This document shows, piece by piece, positions 35,301 to 49,200 of a stretch of 64,000 nt of DNA. Positions within the stretch are counted from its first letter, which is position 1. Every line of letters begins with the position of its first letter. The notes beneath the pieces are model-generated. The model had not been told where the DNA came from, did no database searches, and was given only the letters and a program-made list of their open reading frames with translations. The stretch is from Platynereis dumerilii (Eukaryota; Annelida; Polychaeta; Phyllodocida; Nereididae), in NCBI GenBank assembly GCA_026936325.1, contig JAPTHN010000001.1, positions 76,205,380-76,269,379 on the forward strand, written 5' to 3'. Both the position numbers and the translations under genes were made by a program.

Positions 35301-37914
35301 GACCAAACCATTTTAAGGAAGACCAGTTATATCGAGGATATACAAGTTCTTCATTCCATCTCATGTCTTCATTATCGTATGAAGAGGCTGGACAATCAAG
35401 GCCTTTAGCATAAAACTTCTATGTGTGTGCACCTTCTCAAGTGATGCAATGGTAGCTTAGTTTGGAGAATAAGTAGCTTCAAATTGGACAAAATGCCATT
35501 GCTATGCTTGTCTAGATTGTTAGCTTTGTTCAAAGGTCGATGTGTTTCCTCTTTTCATGAACTTTTGTAGAATAATTAATAATATTAATTATTTTTAATC
35601 ATCTTGTACCTGAACAACTACAGTTAATACGAACAAAATTATTCATACAGCTTAGAATTCATCGCACAACTGGGTTATACTCAAGATTCAGTGATGCGAG
35701 AAGAAAAATTTCACTTTTAAGTTATTCTTCTAATCGATTATCTTTCTCAGACCCCACAAAATTCAGCATCTTCTCTTTTTTCAGGCTCAAGGGGCACACA
35801 AATGTAAAATGTCAGGATGACTAAAATATTCATACACGCAGGGTAGAGAGTGAGCTGTATGAATAATTTTGTCCGCAACTGTAAACATTTGATAGTTTTC
35901 GTTCATAAGTTTGTGTACATGTACTTCTGGAATAAGCACTTTACATGTTCCTGTCCCACAAAATGTTCCTCTTCTCTCTTTGCAGATCCTGGACCCGGTG
36001 TCCGCTCTGGTCATAGTTGACGTCCAGAATGACTTTGTGCAGGGCACGCTCGCCATCAAGGACTGTCCGGCGGGGCAAGATGGAGCGGCAGTCGTCCCTG
36101 TCATCAATTCCATCCTTGACCCTCCTATCTTTGACGTGGTCATCTACTCTCTCGACTGGCACCCTTCAGACCACATCAGCTTCATAGAAAATGTCGGCAT
36201 CAGACCTATCCATCCTTCCAGCCAGGTGAGTACTATTACCTGTGAGCATGTTAAGTCAATGATATGATCACCACCAGGGCTAGAAAAAATGTGAATTTCC
36301 AGGCAATTTGATTAAGTACGACGAAATTTCCCACAAGTTTTAGCGTATCATGTTGCTCCATCCGCGTCAGAAATTTGGACTTTTCTTTCAAAATTTCCAG
36401 TGAGATTTCAAAATTTCCAGCCACTGACATGCCCAACGCCCAAGTACCTGACCTTTTCAGAGAGCAGTATTTCTGTGAAAAAAACACGGCCGAAAAATGG
36501 CCTCAAGTGTTGCAACTGCCGAAACTGAATGTACAGAGATTCACAGTGATCAAATGAGCCCTATTGCAATAAGTCATCTCTAAATTTCTCTCCTTCTGTC
36601 TGTGTCTATAGACTCTATACCATACTGAATACATTTTAAGATCTTGACTCTCTTATCAAATACATCCATTGGCAGGCACCTGAATGCATGCAGCATTTTA
36701 TAACCGCCAAAAAGTCACCAAGGAGCACAAGATCAACAAAGATGATTTTTACTGCATTCACCAAACATAAGACATTCGCAGATCGCTTCTTCAGTTTTGC
36801 AAAACTTAGGATCTTGTTGCCACTTGATATTAGAACTGCAGAATCTGTTTCAGATTTAAAGATAAAACCTTTATATTCTTAAAAACTTTTAGTTAGTAAC
36901 TTAAAAAAATTATACATGCGACCATTTTATCCTTTGTATTATTATTTTGATATATTTTATTTCAACCTTATTTTTATATTTGTTAAGTGCCGGAGTCTGT
37001 TTATATGCGTGAGCGCTATATAAATGTAAACTTAAAAACATATACTTAAAACTTGATACTAATGTTCTTACACTTCTAAATAATATAGGTTACTTTTGGA
37101 GTTTCCATGTGCATTTATATTGCTTAAATTTTATTGCGACTTGAAGTAATGAGTTCTTAAGTTCATGCTATTAAATTATTATAAAGGACTGAAGGTAGGA
37201 ATGACAGAATTTGTTAGAACTTTCCAAAAATAGAGACATATTATTAAAAACAAACGGGCAAGTGGAATACTAAATGATTTGCAGATTGCCAAATCTTAAA
37301 TGATTTAGAAGTTCCAGTAGCTTTTCAATTTAGCATGAATGTCAATTTTGTGGACATTATATTTTGTTTAGCTGTTGCTTTACTTATGAGTACATCCTTT
37401 ATGCCTTATTATTTTTGAGTAGCTCTGTTTGACTCGACAGACGACAGTATCTTCTTGTCAGTTAATATTACAATATTAGGCCTACATGATGCGGATGTTT
37501 TTCGGACTGTTATATCACTGTCGTTTCTTCTGCATTTTTGATGTAGGTCCACCGGGAACTGGGGAGGTCTATTTTAAGCAGTAGTATTAGTGGCTTCATA
37601 GATAATGCATATGACATTTCAATAGATCAATTTTTGCGAGGCCTACACCATCTATTGTTTATAGGAATTATGTTCCTGCTAATAAATCATTCCTCAGTAC
37701 ATTGTACAAATAGACGTCTTCTTTTTCCTAATATGTCAGATTGGTTCTATTGTTCTAATGTCATTCTAAAAGTGAAATCTTGGTTCTTTACAGTTTTTAT
37801 ACAGTCATAAAATTAACCATCTGGTTGTTCCTTGTCCGCAAAAACTTGTGACACAGATAGCTAGCAAGACAGACAGATAAGCAATTAAGCATATATAGAA
37901 AGAATAATGGTGAT

Positions 37915-37980
<66 letters not shown>

Positions 37981-40900
37981 GTAGTATTGGGGTTTTGTGG
38001 AGGGAGAGTTATATTATTTCAGCATTTTCAGGGGTTGGCTGGACAGTGGACATGCACCTTGCAGTAAAAATATGTTTAGTTATATTTTTATGCAATTTTG
38101 AAAGAGGGTTGGTCAATTTTACTTTATTATTCATGTGCCCCCTCCCCTCTCATGCTGCTTTATTGATTTATTGAAAAAATTGATCCATGGATTGGATAGG
38201 TGGGAAGAACTTATCTAAGAGTGCTGTACATGGCATCCACACTAATTAGTCAATGTCGCCTTGATAAGGGGAGGGTTGGTCTAGTGGTAGTGTGCTAGGC
38301 TGCCAATCACTGGGTCCAGGGTTCGAATTCAGCTCTTGCCGGATCACCTGGGCCTACCAAATGCATAAATATGTGACATAAAGCCCCAATCATACATCCA
38401 TCCCCCTTTGTGGATGATTAGATATGTAGAGGGCTGAGCTGATTATTTACTGTACTCTGAATAAGTCACATCTACCTTACAGAAAGCTAGAACTAGAAGG
38501 ACTCAGTTTGAGTTGAACTCCCCTGCCAAACATGTTTGGAAAATGATTCTGGTCTAATGATACGTTTTCGCCCAGTTGCCTCAGTTAATTTTCATGTGGA
38601 GTGAAGCTGCGGCCGATCAACACTACTTGTTAATGTGACCTATCAATGCGCGGTGTGTAGCAAATTGACCAAGCTCTCTCTCTCTCTGTAGGAGGCTTCC
38701 AATGGAATATTTTGTCTTTTTTTTTTATCCAATTTTTTTTTTGCTTGGAAGTTCTCGATCGATAGGCTAGGAAGTGTTCAGTGCATAGCGAGTGTATTAA
38801 TGTACACTGCTGAAGATTCATTATTCAATAATTAATTAATATTCTGGAATGTGTAGTAACCGGGATGAAGCATCCTTGGGAATGTGGAGCATGATGAAGG
38901 GGGCCTTACCGCCTTATCATCTCATCATTACATCCACCAGGTTCCACCTCTATCGACCAACAAGAGGGCTGAAGAGGCCAATTTTTTTGAGCTCAACATA
39001 GATATTTAGGTTTAGAAAAAACCATACAGTGCCGCCTGTAAATAAGTGAAACGCATGACATTGTGCCATTGCATCAATGCTAAACATCCTTAACCAAACT
39101 GCTTCTGCAACCATGAATTCTCATCCGATGAGAGGAAAACTATTGGGTCATAAGGGCCGATATGTGAGGCATGTGGGATAAGTATGACAGCCAATTTTCT
39201 TTGCTGTAGTTGGAGTTTGGTATGGGTGAAAGTCTTTGATAAGTAAGTGAAACACAGGCCCAATGTTATGTAATAGGGTAGGGTGGTTCACTTACTTATC
39301 AAAGACTTTGACCCATACCTAACTCTGACTACAGCAAAGAAAATGGCTGCCATTGTTATCGTGCATGCCTCAAATATTGGCCTTAATGACCCAATATTTT
39401 TTCCCCTGATCGGATGAGAATTCATGCTTCTACAAGTAGTTTGGTTGAGGATGTTTAGCATTGATGCAATGGCTCCATATCATGCGTTTCACTTACTTTA
39501 TACTAGCGGCACTGTATATGATAATATGTGTGTAGGTAATGCAATTGAGATGATACCGTCATAGGTACTATTTAACAACTTTTCAAATGCAACTGTTTGG
39601 TCTAACTCCCCTACTCAACTTTTCAAAAACTAAGTCAGTGAAGTAGTCATATCACTGCTAGTGATGCAACACATAGGCGTACACCTCGCAAACTTTTGTC
39701 ACTTATGGCTTTTCGGCCCGAATTTTGTAGCCTTTTGCCCGAATTTTAGCATTCCCAAAATTTTTGGAGGGGCCACCGGTACGCCTATCATACAACAAGT
39801 CTCTCTGGGACAGTATGAGCACTCATAATGTAAGGATAGGACCTTCTGTAACTTCACTGATTTTCCCAAAATGGAAAAAGTAATCACTTGTATTTCTTGT
39901 GCTGTAACTAGTCTGGAACTTACTTCAGATGACAGTTTACCAACTCGACCACCCAGCTTCTTTTCATGACCAGTGCCAACTGTGAACTGAGCAACTGATG
40001 CATAATTAATGCAACTGTTTGGTCTAACTCCCCTACTCAAGATGTGAGGCAGCTTAACGAGAAATAGCAAATTACTAGCCGTTACTCTGCTAAATAGAGA
40101 GCTTTGCTCAGTTCAATTGTATGGTTGCTGTAAAAAGTAGTAACTGAACCATGGATGTTGAATTGAGACATTATGATGTGACTGAATAATAGCGAATACT
40201 CTAGTTGATAGGTTAAATTTTTGTTTCCTGGAATGCTGTCCTGTTTTTTTGTAATTTGGTTTTCATTTACTCGTTCTTTACCTGCTAAAAAGGTGGAGGG
40301 AGAGTTAGCTCAGTTGCGGCTTGCTGAGCCGCCAGTTGCTGGGTCCAGGTTTCGAATCCAGCTTTTGGCGGGTCACTTGGGCCGATGTTGGACAGTAGTT
40401 TCAATCACCCGTCACCTCATTGCCGTGTCCTCCTCCTGTCCTAATCAGCCTACCGAGTGCATAGATACAGGACATAAAGCCCCAATCATCCCTCCATCTT
40501 ACCTGTTAAAAGATCATTAGGCTAACACAGTTACATGAACATGAAAATTGAATTATTTTGAATAATTTGTCTTTTTGCAATCGTCTTGTTGTGAGTGCTA
40601 GTTTATGAGGGATAACTGCTGTTGGTAACATTGATTGCTCCTTGCTCCTGTGCTTCAACATCCTTGCAACTGTGAGGTTGATGTCTCATAGCCGATACTT
40701 ATTGACCACCTGTCAAAGGGCATAACTAATTAGTGCTAATGAGATTATAGGTCATTAAAGGTCATTATTCCACTTCATGAGCAGGTGGCTTTATTTAGAT
40801 GTTATTAGTTATTAGCTAAAGATACATTTCCCTGAACAGTGCTGCAGTATCTATTTATAGGTCCCAGGTATTTATAACAGTGGCAATTGTGAAAGTCAAT

Positions 40901-43203
40901 GCTTATTCCCTTATGCAATTTCTGTTGATATTATCATGGTTGTAGCATGTAATGGTCTTGAAGCGCTTAATATGAAGTGATCAGTTACTGCATATATCAC
41001 AGATGGGGCGTAAAACACAAGCTCACAACTGAATATTATCAATTTAATGTTGATGCATGCACTATGAAGCTTCTTTATCTTTCAGTTTGTTGCGCATCAG
41101 AATCTGATTATTTTAATGTTTAAAAATTTGTTCAAAATTGGATTACCATGTGATTATATGTCATGTCATTAAATACATTTGCAAGTGATCATGTTCTTTT
41201 TCGAGTAAATAACTAAATTTGTACAAACATGTTAAAGATATTTTTTAAGTACCCATGGCAACAGCTTCTGCTGCTTAGTCCCAAAAAAGATATGCCTAGT
41301 GTGATGATGGTGTAATATATTTGAAGTTTGAAAGTTGGTAGTTTTGTCACAGCAAGTAGTTTGTCTGTAATGACACAGTCTTACTATTTATTTGACGAGT
41401 GAGAGCTGTTACCTGTGGTGTCGCAAACTGTTTATGCATGGTTGCGGAATCGATCAATCAATCTCGATCGAGATCAATAATTGATCGACAGCCACCATTG
41501 TCACTTTCTAGACCTTCAGAGTAGGAGTTTTCAAAAGCCCCAATGTGTGAACTTTATTCCAACGGCACAAAAACTCCAAGATTATTAAGATGAAAAGGAC
41601 AAAAAGAAACGTCCGCCCTGGCTGCTGGTGGTTGTAAAATTCCTTCAGAGTTTTTATTAACACACAACATTGAGGGAGGTGAGATTCTTTGCAAGTTGGC
41701 TGCTGCTTAGTCATCAAATTTTAAATAGATTAAAAATTATGATCTTTGCATCTAATATCTTGGTGTAAATGTGATTAGATCTCCTCGATGTATTATAATT
41801 ATAAGTAAGAGTACACTTGCGAAAATTGTTGTCACATGACTTGCTTTATTTAACAAAAAAGGTCTAAATTTAGACTCATATTTGCTTACCCAAGCTGTTT
41901 ACCATTGAGATTTAAACAAGCTTTGAGACTGATTTTCTTTGACAGTTCATTGATTTGTCAATTATTCCTTTGCTAAACTACCAGCTCTCTTTCATCTTGA
42001 TCATCTCAATCATGTTAATTGCCTTCAAGCTTTCTTCGTCTGCCTTTCCTTCTTGTGGAACGTGCTGTGTGCACTCCTTTTGGTGGCCGCATTTTTTACC
42101 ATTGATGGTTGCTATGGACGCCTATCAACACCTCACCAAGCAGCTTGTGACTGGAGATATTTTTATCCCAAGTCAATAATGAGCTGAGTGACATTATTGT
42201 CTGGGTTATATTGATATCTGATCCTCAATAAACCCCTCGCAATGTCCACTGTGTTTACTGTTGGGCCTTGTGTGTTGCGAATATCATCGTCCTTTCATGG
42301 AAACCCGAGAAATCTGATTATGAGACACGCATTCAAAAGAAGTGACAGTCATCAACAAAAACGTCGAACCCAATCTATCGAATGAGGAATTGTAGTGACG
42401 TCTTATTTCAAATTGCATCAGTGTCACAAGAGTGTTTGCTTTCTGCTTTCCTCTCCTGTTACACTACACTTTGATTTCTTGTGTGCATAATTTTCTTCCG
42501 ATAATTGTCAGGATATGATCGCCATAAAATTTTATATTAGCTGATTAGACTTGTTATGTAGTAAACTTGTGAAGTTGTAATATTATGTTGGCAGCTGGGT
42601 GGTGCAGTGGTTAAGGTTCCCGCCTGCTCCGCTGAAGGTCTTTGCCTGCATGGGTTCGAACCCCGGGTGGGGAACCCAAAATTTTCAGTATACCTTTATG
42701 AGCAAAATCCCAGCTGGATGCAGGGTTCCCACTCAACCTGGAAAACCTTGAAAACCTGGAATTTTGGGTTGTGCTTTTCCCGGCCTGGAAAAACCTGGAA
42801 AATATGATATTTCCACCAAAAACCTGGAAAAAGTCTGGAATTTGGGGTTCTCTTGCCCAAATTGAAATGGTTCAACAAATTGTGGACTTTTGACGACTGT
42901 CCCGGGGGCAAAATCAGTTTAAAAAAATTGCAGGTTTAGACCTTGAAAATTGGTTTTGGCAGCCTTGAAAAACCTGGAAAAAACCTTTAATTTGAACTTG
43001 GCAAAAGAGTGGGAACCCTGTGGATGTCGTTCGGATGAGACGTTAAATTGGCGGCCCCTTGTATCAGTGTCTGTGCTGGGCAAGTAAAAGATCCCTCACA
43101 TGGGGTAAATGTGTAACATGTTGAGTACTCCCACTCTCTCTCTCATCTCATCAATCAACCCTCGTGAGCGCCCAGAACTGGGCTTAGAGGGCTGCACTTA
43201 CCA

Positions 43204-43234
<31 letters not shown>

Positions 43235-46200
43235 GGCTTTCTTAGTTCCACTCAACATCCAGCATACTCAAATTAGCAAACAAGAATGATATCATAAAGC
43301 AATTAAACTAAATGCATGGACAATTTGGATAAAAGTTAATGGGTTCTTCCTTGTTATGAAGTCCTACCTCACTTACTACTTCTATGCTTCCCTGTGGATA
43401 TTTCCCATTTGACATTATGATAATCTCCATTGATTTAGCTCATGGATCTTGGCATAAGGAACTGAATCTAGTAATTTACAGTGCGCATAGTTCACGTTAT
43501 AGAGGTCAGTGACTCTTAACTATAACTGACAGGAACCAATCTGAAATTAGCACCTGAGAACCAAAAATAGGATATATCCAGAATTTGATTGAGGTCGATA
43601 ATCCATTTATTAAAAGCCCATCTTCTGCAATTTTCACCAAAATTGTTAAAAGATTTTAGTTTTCTTTCTAAAAACTTTCTTGTTTACAAATTTTCAGGAA
43701 ACATTTATCATGTGCTGTTAGATTTTTAGAACAATTTGGCCACCTTATTATTTTTCCTGTATCTTCCCTGGGCACTCAAGGCTTGGGCCTCCAATTTTGA
43801 GGCTCTCAGACTCTTCAAAATGTTCTAATTAAGAAAACCAGCAACACCTTTTCTAACCACGGTTTGTTCAGGCAAGCTGGCAAAAATTTAGATTTTTTGC
43901 TACCCGATGCTTTCAAGTTATGTTATATTTAGTGGCTGAAAATGATTTTGCTAATTTACTGCAGTGAACAGTCATAAGTGAGGTAACGAGTTACATACAT
44001 GGACGTATTGATCACCTGTCATGACATTATTGATTTGAAGCTTCTCAGGGATGATTTGGAATTTGGTGTAATGCAATTTATTGATCATGGGTATAAATTA
44101 TATGTATGATGTGGTGATGCCAGGATATTATATTAATGCATTTTAGACTGCATGTATATCGGGAAATTCAGGCATCATTTAGCGGCTCAATTCTTGTTTC
44201 TGTCGCCAATATCCCGCTATAACTGATGAAGTTATAAATTTTGTACAATATCTGTCATTGCATTTAAATGAAAGCTCTGTAACGTTATTTACAGTCTCAA
44301 GGTTTTTTTGCTGGTGTAAGGATTATTTTATCTGCACTAATAGGGCTTAAAGGTTCAAATTACTGTTGGCTAACATGGAGATAGCCCAGACCAGGAATCC
44401 AACCCTGGTCCCACAGGGTGCATGCGCTGAGCAGGCCCCGGGCACCAACTGAATTCACTTGAGATTTGCATTATGATTTACATGTGATAAGCTAGATTTA
44501 TCTATGACCTATCTATATTCCAATTTCAAGTAGCAAATTGGATAAACTAACTTCTTGATGATTCAATGCTGATAAGCTTGATTTAGCATTTCTGGAGAAT
44601 GTAGTATCTAGAGTGCCTGATGGTTAGATTCCGTGTTTGTAGATTCTTCTCTTTAAGGATAACTTCTACTTGTCGCCAGTTGTTTTGCAGTATTGGTATA
44701 TGGACTGCACAGAAGCTTAGTCTGTAGTACTCTGTACAAATTCAATCCAAGCTGTTTGTGCAAAGTCAGATGTCAAGTGCAGACGGCTGAGGGAAAGTGC
44801 ACTTGAGTTGAAGTAGCAAACATGGAAGCAGTAAAGCCTAATAGCATAGGATAGGTATAAGGAGCTGGCGAACTCACTACACTAGCAGAGAGACTATTAG
44901 AGAGCTGGGCCTGGCTGTACTCTGTCTGGTCAGAGGCCAAACCTGCTTCACTCTAGGTCTTTGCCTTGAGAGTTTCGAACCCAAGGTGGGGAACCCAAAT
45001 TATAAATGGACCTTCATGAGGAAGATCCCAGCTGGATGGTTGTTCGGATGAGACATTAAATTGGCAGCCCATTGTATCACTGTGACACTGTCTGTGCTGG
45101 GCAAGTAAAAGATCCCTCACATGGGGTAAATGTGTAACATGTTGAGAACTCCTGCTGTCTCTTCCATCTCACCAGTCAACCTTCGTGAGCGCCAAGAACT
45201 GGGCTAAGAGGACTGCACTTACCGTCTATCTATCTATCACTGCCAGTCTGCCACAGCTTTCCGGAAAACCCTGAAAGGCTCCTGAAGTAGCCAGGAATAG
45301 ACTTGAGACCTGATAAGATAAATGGTAATTCTAATTTTGGATTTTATGTTTTTGTCACTCAACTGAAATGACTGCTGCGTCAGCTTTGCTTTTGTTTGAT
45401 GTCTATTCTGGTATAATTAGGTACTGTATACTGAGCAATCAATGGCAATTAAATGTTTTTGATTTTTGCCCGTAAACACAATTAATGCTGGGATTATTGA
45501 CTCTGACCCAGAAGTCAAGTGGTCTTGGCAAACAATAGTCCTCATTACCTTTTTGCACTGATTTGTGTAAGTTGTAATTATTTAGTCACCTTCATTTTGA
45601 AGACCTGTCAACAAAGAGGCCTTAATTGTAGTGGTCTCAGGCCTACCATCTTCTTGTTCTTGTTACTGTTTCGCCATTGATTGTTTATATCCATATTTAT
45701 GGTGAATACGTGTGTTTGGGCTTCATCAACAGTTAATATATTAAATCTGTTGAATGGTCTTGAAACTTCCTGTCTTTTGCCATTGGTATTTCTTAAGAAG
45801 GCGTTGCTTGATTTAGGAATGACTATTCGGGGATTTCCCACTTGAAATAATTAGATACTGCCACCTTAGCGATGAAATGAATAATTTGCCGCCGAAGAAA
45901 ACTCTAAGCCTGATTATAAAATGGTTACCCCCTTCAGGCTACAGTAGCCTGCTAAATCAGTTGCGAGTGTGAGCGAGCAGGCTACAACATTTCACTGCGG
46001 GTGCTGCCAATCAGGTCCTCGATCACATGCATTTTTGAGCAAATCTGGCTCTGTCCTGCTGAGTTCTGCTGAGCGCGGACCTGACAGACAGCAGCGCGGA
46101 CTTTAGAGGCAGTAGTTCCACTGACTAGAAGCCAATTCGATACCCATTTCGATTTGAATTTCATCAGCAGACTGACTTGTCAGTCAGTACCCCCTTACCC

Positions 46201-49200
46201 TTTTTTGTTTCATAGTGGAACTCAGGATTTGGTTATGGTCATGCTTTATTTTTCCACAGCAACAAAAAACTCCGCCTTTTGCTTCTGAGCTGTATAGATG
46301 ACATCCAGGGGCGAGATTTCAGGGCAGTGGGACCAGTTGCAAAACTGAAAATTACGTGTTCAGTCCGACCAAATAGATCAATAATAAGTATCGGAGGGTA
46401 AGCAATGTGATTGACAGTATGGGAGTTCATTGGGTGAAGCATGGCAGCCTGTGACTGGTATCAACTGTGAATCGGATAGTCTTTTGGACAAGTCGAATTA
46501 AACCAGTCGAAATGAGTAGAGAATCGCTTACGACTGATGGAATTGTCTTAATTTTGGACCAACTTTTGCTGGCTCCATCTTTAGAAAGTGTCTCACTGAC
46601 AAATTTAAGAATATTTATGCAGAATCAGCAGATTGTTCGTATGACTCAGACTGGGGCAGACCAAGTTGGTCCCTTGCTGTGGCGTTATCATCTCCAGTTA
46701 AATCATTGATTGTTGTGATCAGCGAATCAATATTCCGAAGAGTGAACAAAGGTTGCTGGCTGCCCAACATGGAAAGCTCGGATCGCGACAGCTCCTAACA
46801 TTAATCTCCCTCATTTCTTGCACGTGCCGTGGACGTGCCAGCCATTTCAGATTTATTAAATCATTTAATTTAATGTCATTTATATGTGATAGGCTGATAA
46901 CAATGTCATAGCATCTGTTTTCAATTTATGGTCACAAAAATGATTCCAAAGATAAATTAGCTTAATTTTTTGATTGATTCTCTGTAAACTTTGAAATTTC
47001 AATATTTGTATATTTCTTGTTTTAGCAAAATCTATATTTCATCTTGATTGACGACACAATAATATACATGCCACAATAACATGATTTAAGCTTTACGAAT
47101 TACTCTCCTTACAGAGACGGAATAATGATGGAATTTTTTATAATCCCTAAGTCCATATTTATAAACTGATGTTATGGAAAGATTGCACTGTACTCAGCTG
47201 CTTAGTGAGGTCTTGTCTTTTGAGAATCTGGTCAATCTTATGTTTATTCAAGAACTGCTGGTGCACTTGTTTTTATCATGGACGAACTGTCCGCGGTTTG
47301 ATCACGTTGAAGGGCACTTGATCATTTCAAGTGCTGATGAAGCAAAACTGAAGATATTTTGACAAAGAACTTGAAAGTAGAATATTTTTTGAAAGGATTT
47401 GTCGATACTTCTGTCATATTTAAAGTACTTGGCTTCAAGTTTTTCGCCAACATAATATTTACAAATGCTTTTCTGTTTTGAAATGAATTCTGAAAATCGC
47501 AATTAAGTGCCTTGGAATCATCCATTGTGCAAATTGTCTGCTTGGACGTTTCCAATGTATCAGGATTTTGTAATCAATTGATGAGGAATAATTTGACAAA
47601 ACAGCGTGTCATGTGGCATTTATCCTTTTACGTTTTTATTTGAATTTTTAGGTTAAAGCTGAAGAGGCACAGATTCGAGACGTGGTGATCTTCAGTGGCC
47701 CTCCGATAACCGAACAGAAATTATGGCCGGCTCATTGCGTGCAGAATTCGTGGGGCTCTGAACTTCACAAAGATTTGAAGGTGAGGCCTTAATTGGTGTA
47801 TTATTACAGATTCCTAACTAATTTGTTGCTAATTTATTAATCATAAGTTGTTAGGTGTGAAAATGGTTTTGAATTAAATATAAGGCATTGGGACTGACGG
47901 CCATGAGCATGTTGAGCATAATTAAATGTCTAGACATGTCTGGATTGATTTTGCCCCTATTAGTAAATCTATTGAAACAGTTTTTGATGGTTTTTCAACA
48001 AATTAAAATTGTCACCGTCACTTCTTTTTATGGTTTTTGTCAACTGCTGGAGTACATAATGTCAAATTTTTAAATATGTATTTCATGGAAACAATATTAT
48101 TTGGGTCATAATCACAAACACCTTCGAATAGGTTAGATTTTCTTACTTAGGCCACACATAATTGATTATTAGCTTCGCGGACCCGCCGACACAATAGATT
48201 TCCTGCCGATGGAAAAAAAAAATAAAAATTTTTTTTGACATTATAAAATTTTTTTTCTTTTGTCCTACCGACCGACCCTAGAAAAAGGGTCTTGAGAAGA
48301 ATCCGAGAAGCTAAAGATCAATTATGTGTGGTCTTAGTTGTAAAGTTAAAAGGAGATCAAGTAAAAATTGGGCTTATATATTATCTAGCCTTTAAAATGT
48401 GCATTGACGTCATTATTAACTTGGTCGTAGATTCAACATTCCGTACTCTTGAGCAATGATCTTCCTCAGAACCCTTCAATACAACAACTACTCATTGGGC
48501 TGGGTGGGCTAAGAAGTGAACTGTTTGCTGGTGTCATGTCTCCTACGATCACCATCAATGATACCGCAGTTTATCTTCAGTAATTTGTAACAATGGCTGT
48601 CACTTCACAACTACTTCTGGATCTCTTTGAAGCCGAGGCTTTTGAATCCATGGGTTCTTGCTGCCTGAGCCGTTTTCCGTACCTGTAATTAATGATCATA
48701 AATCGACTACTTCATCTGACTGCATTTTCTTGTTCCTTTTAAGGTGGTAGATGGATCAGTCCGTGTTCATAAAGGCACTAACAAAGACGTAGACAGTTAT
48801 TCAGCATTTTGGGATAATCAAAAGTTATCTAGAACTAAGTTATTACAAGAACTACAATCAAGAGGTGTCACAGACGTGTATGTGTGTGGACTGGCATATG
48901 ACATATGTGTCGGTAAGTCACTAAGTAAATTTTCATACATTAATGCAAGTTGTTTGTTGATAAAGATAGATCATCTTTTCTGTAACATCATAATATTAAT
49001 ACATCATTTTTAGCCTGGCTCGCCAGGCTAATTCAGGTGTAATGGTCTGAAAATATTGTCTGTCAACTCTACTGTTCAATAACTATAGGTTCAATATATC
49101 TTTTTTTGTGTTTTATTGGTTTGTTAGGGTAGCTAGATGTATGGAAATTACTTTTTTTTTTCAATTTCAAAAATTTTTTTTTTCCCAAAATTTTTTTCCC

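Noticed and set aside
36281-36426. Possible MITE beginning CAGGGCTAGAAA
   Set aside because: The right end resembles it only loosely (complement of CAGTGGCTGGAAATTT) and the flanks do not match.
38268-40400. Functional tRNA genes at SINE heads
   Set aside because: Box A and box B are present, but the acceptor stem and anticodon arm are not consistent, and each head is joined to a repeated SINE body.
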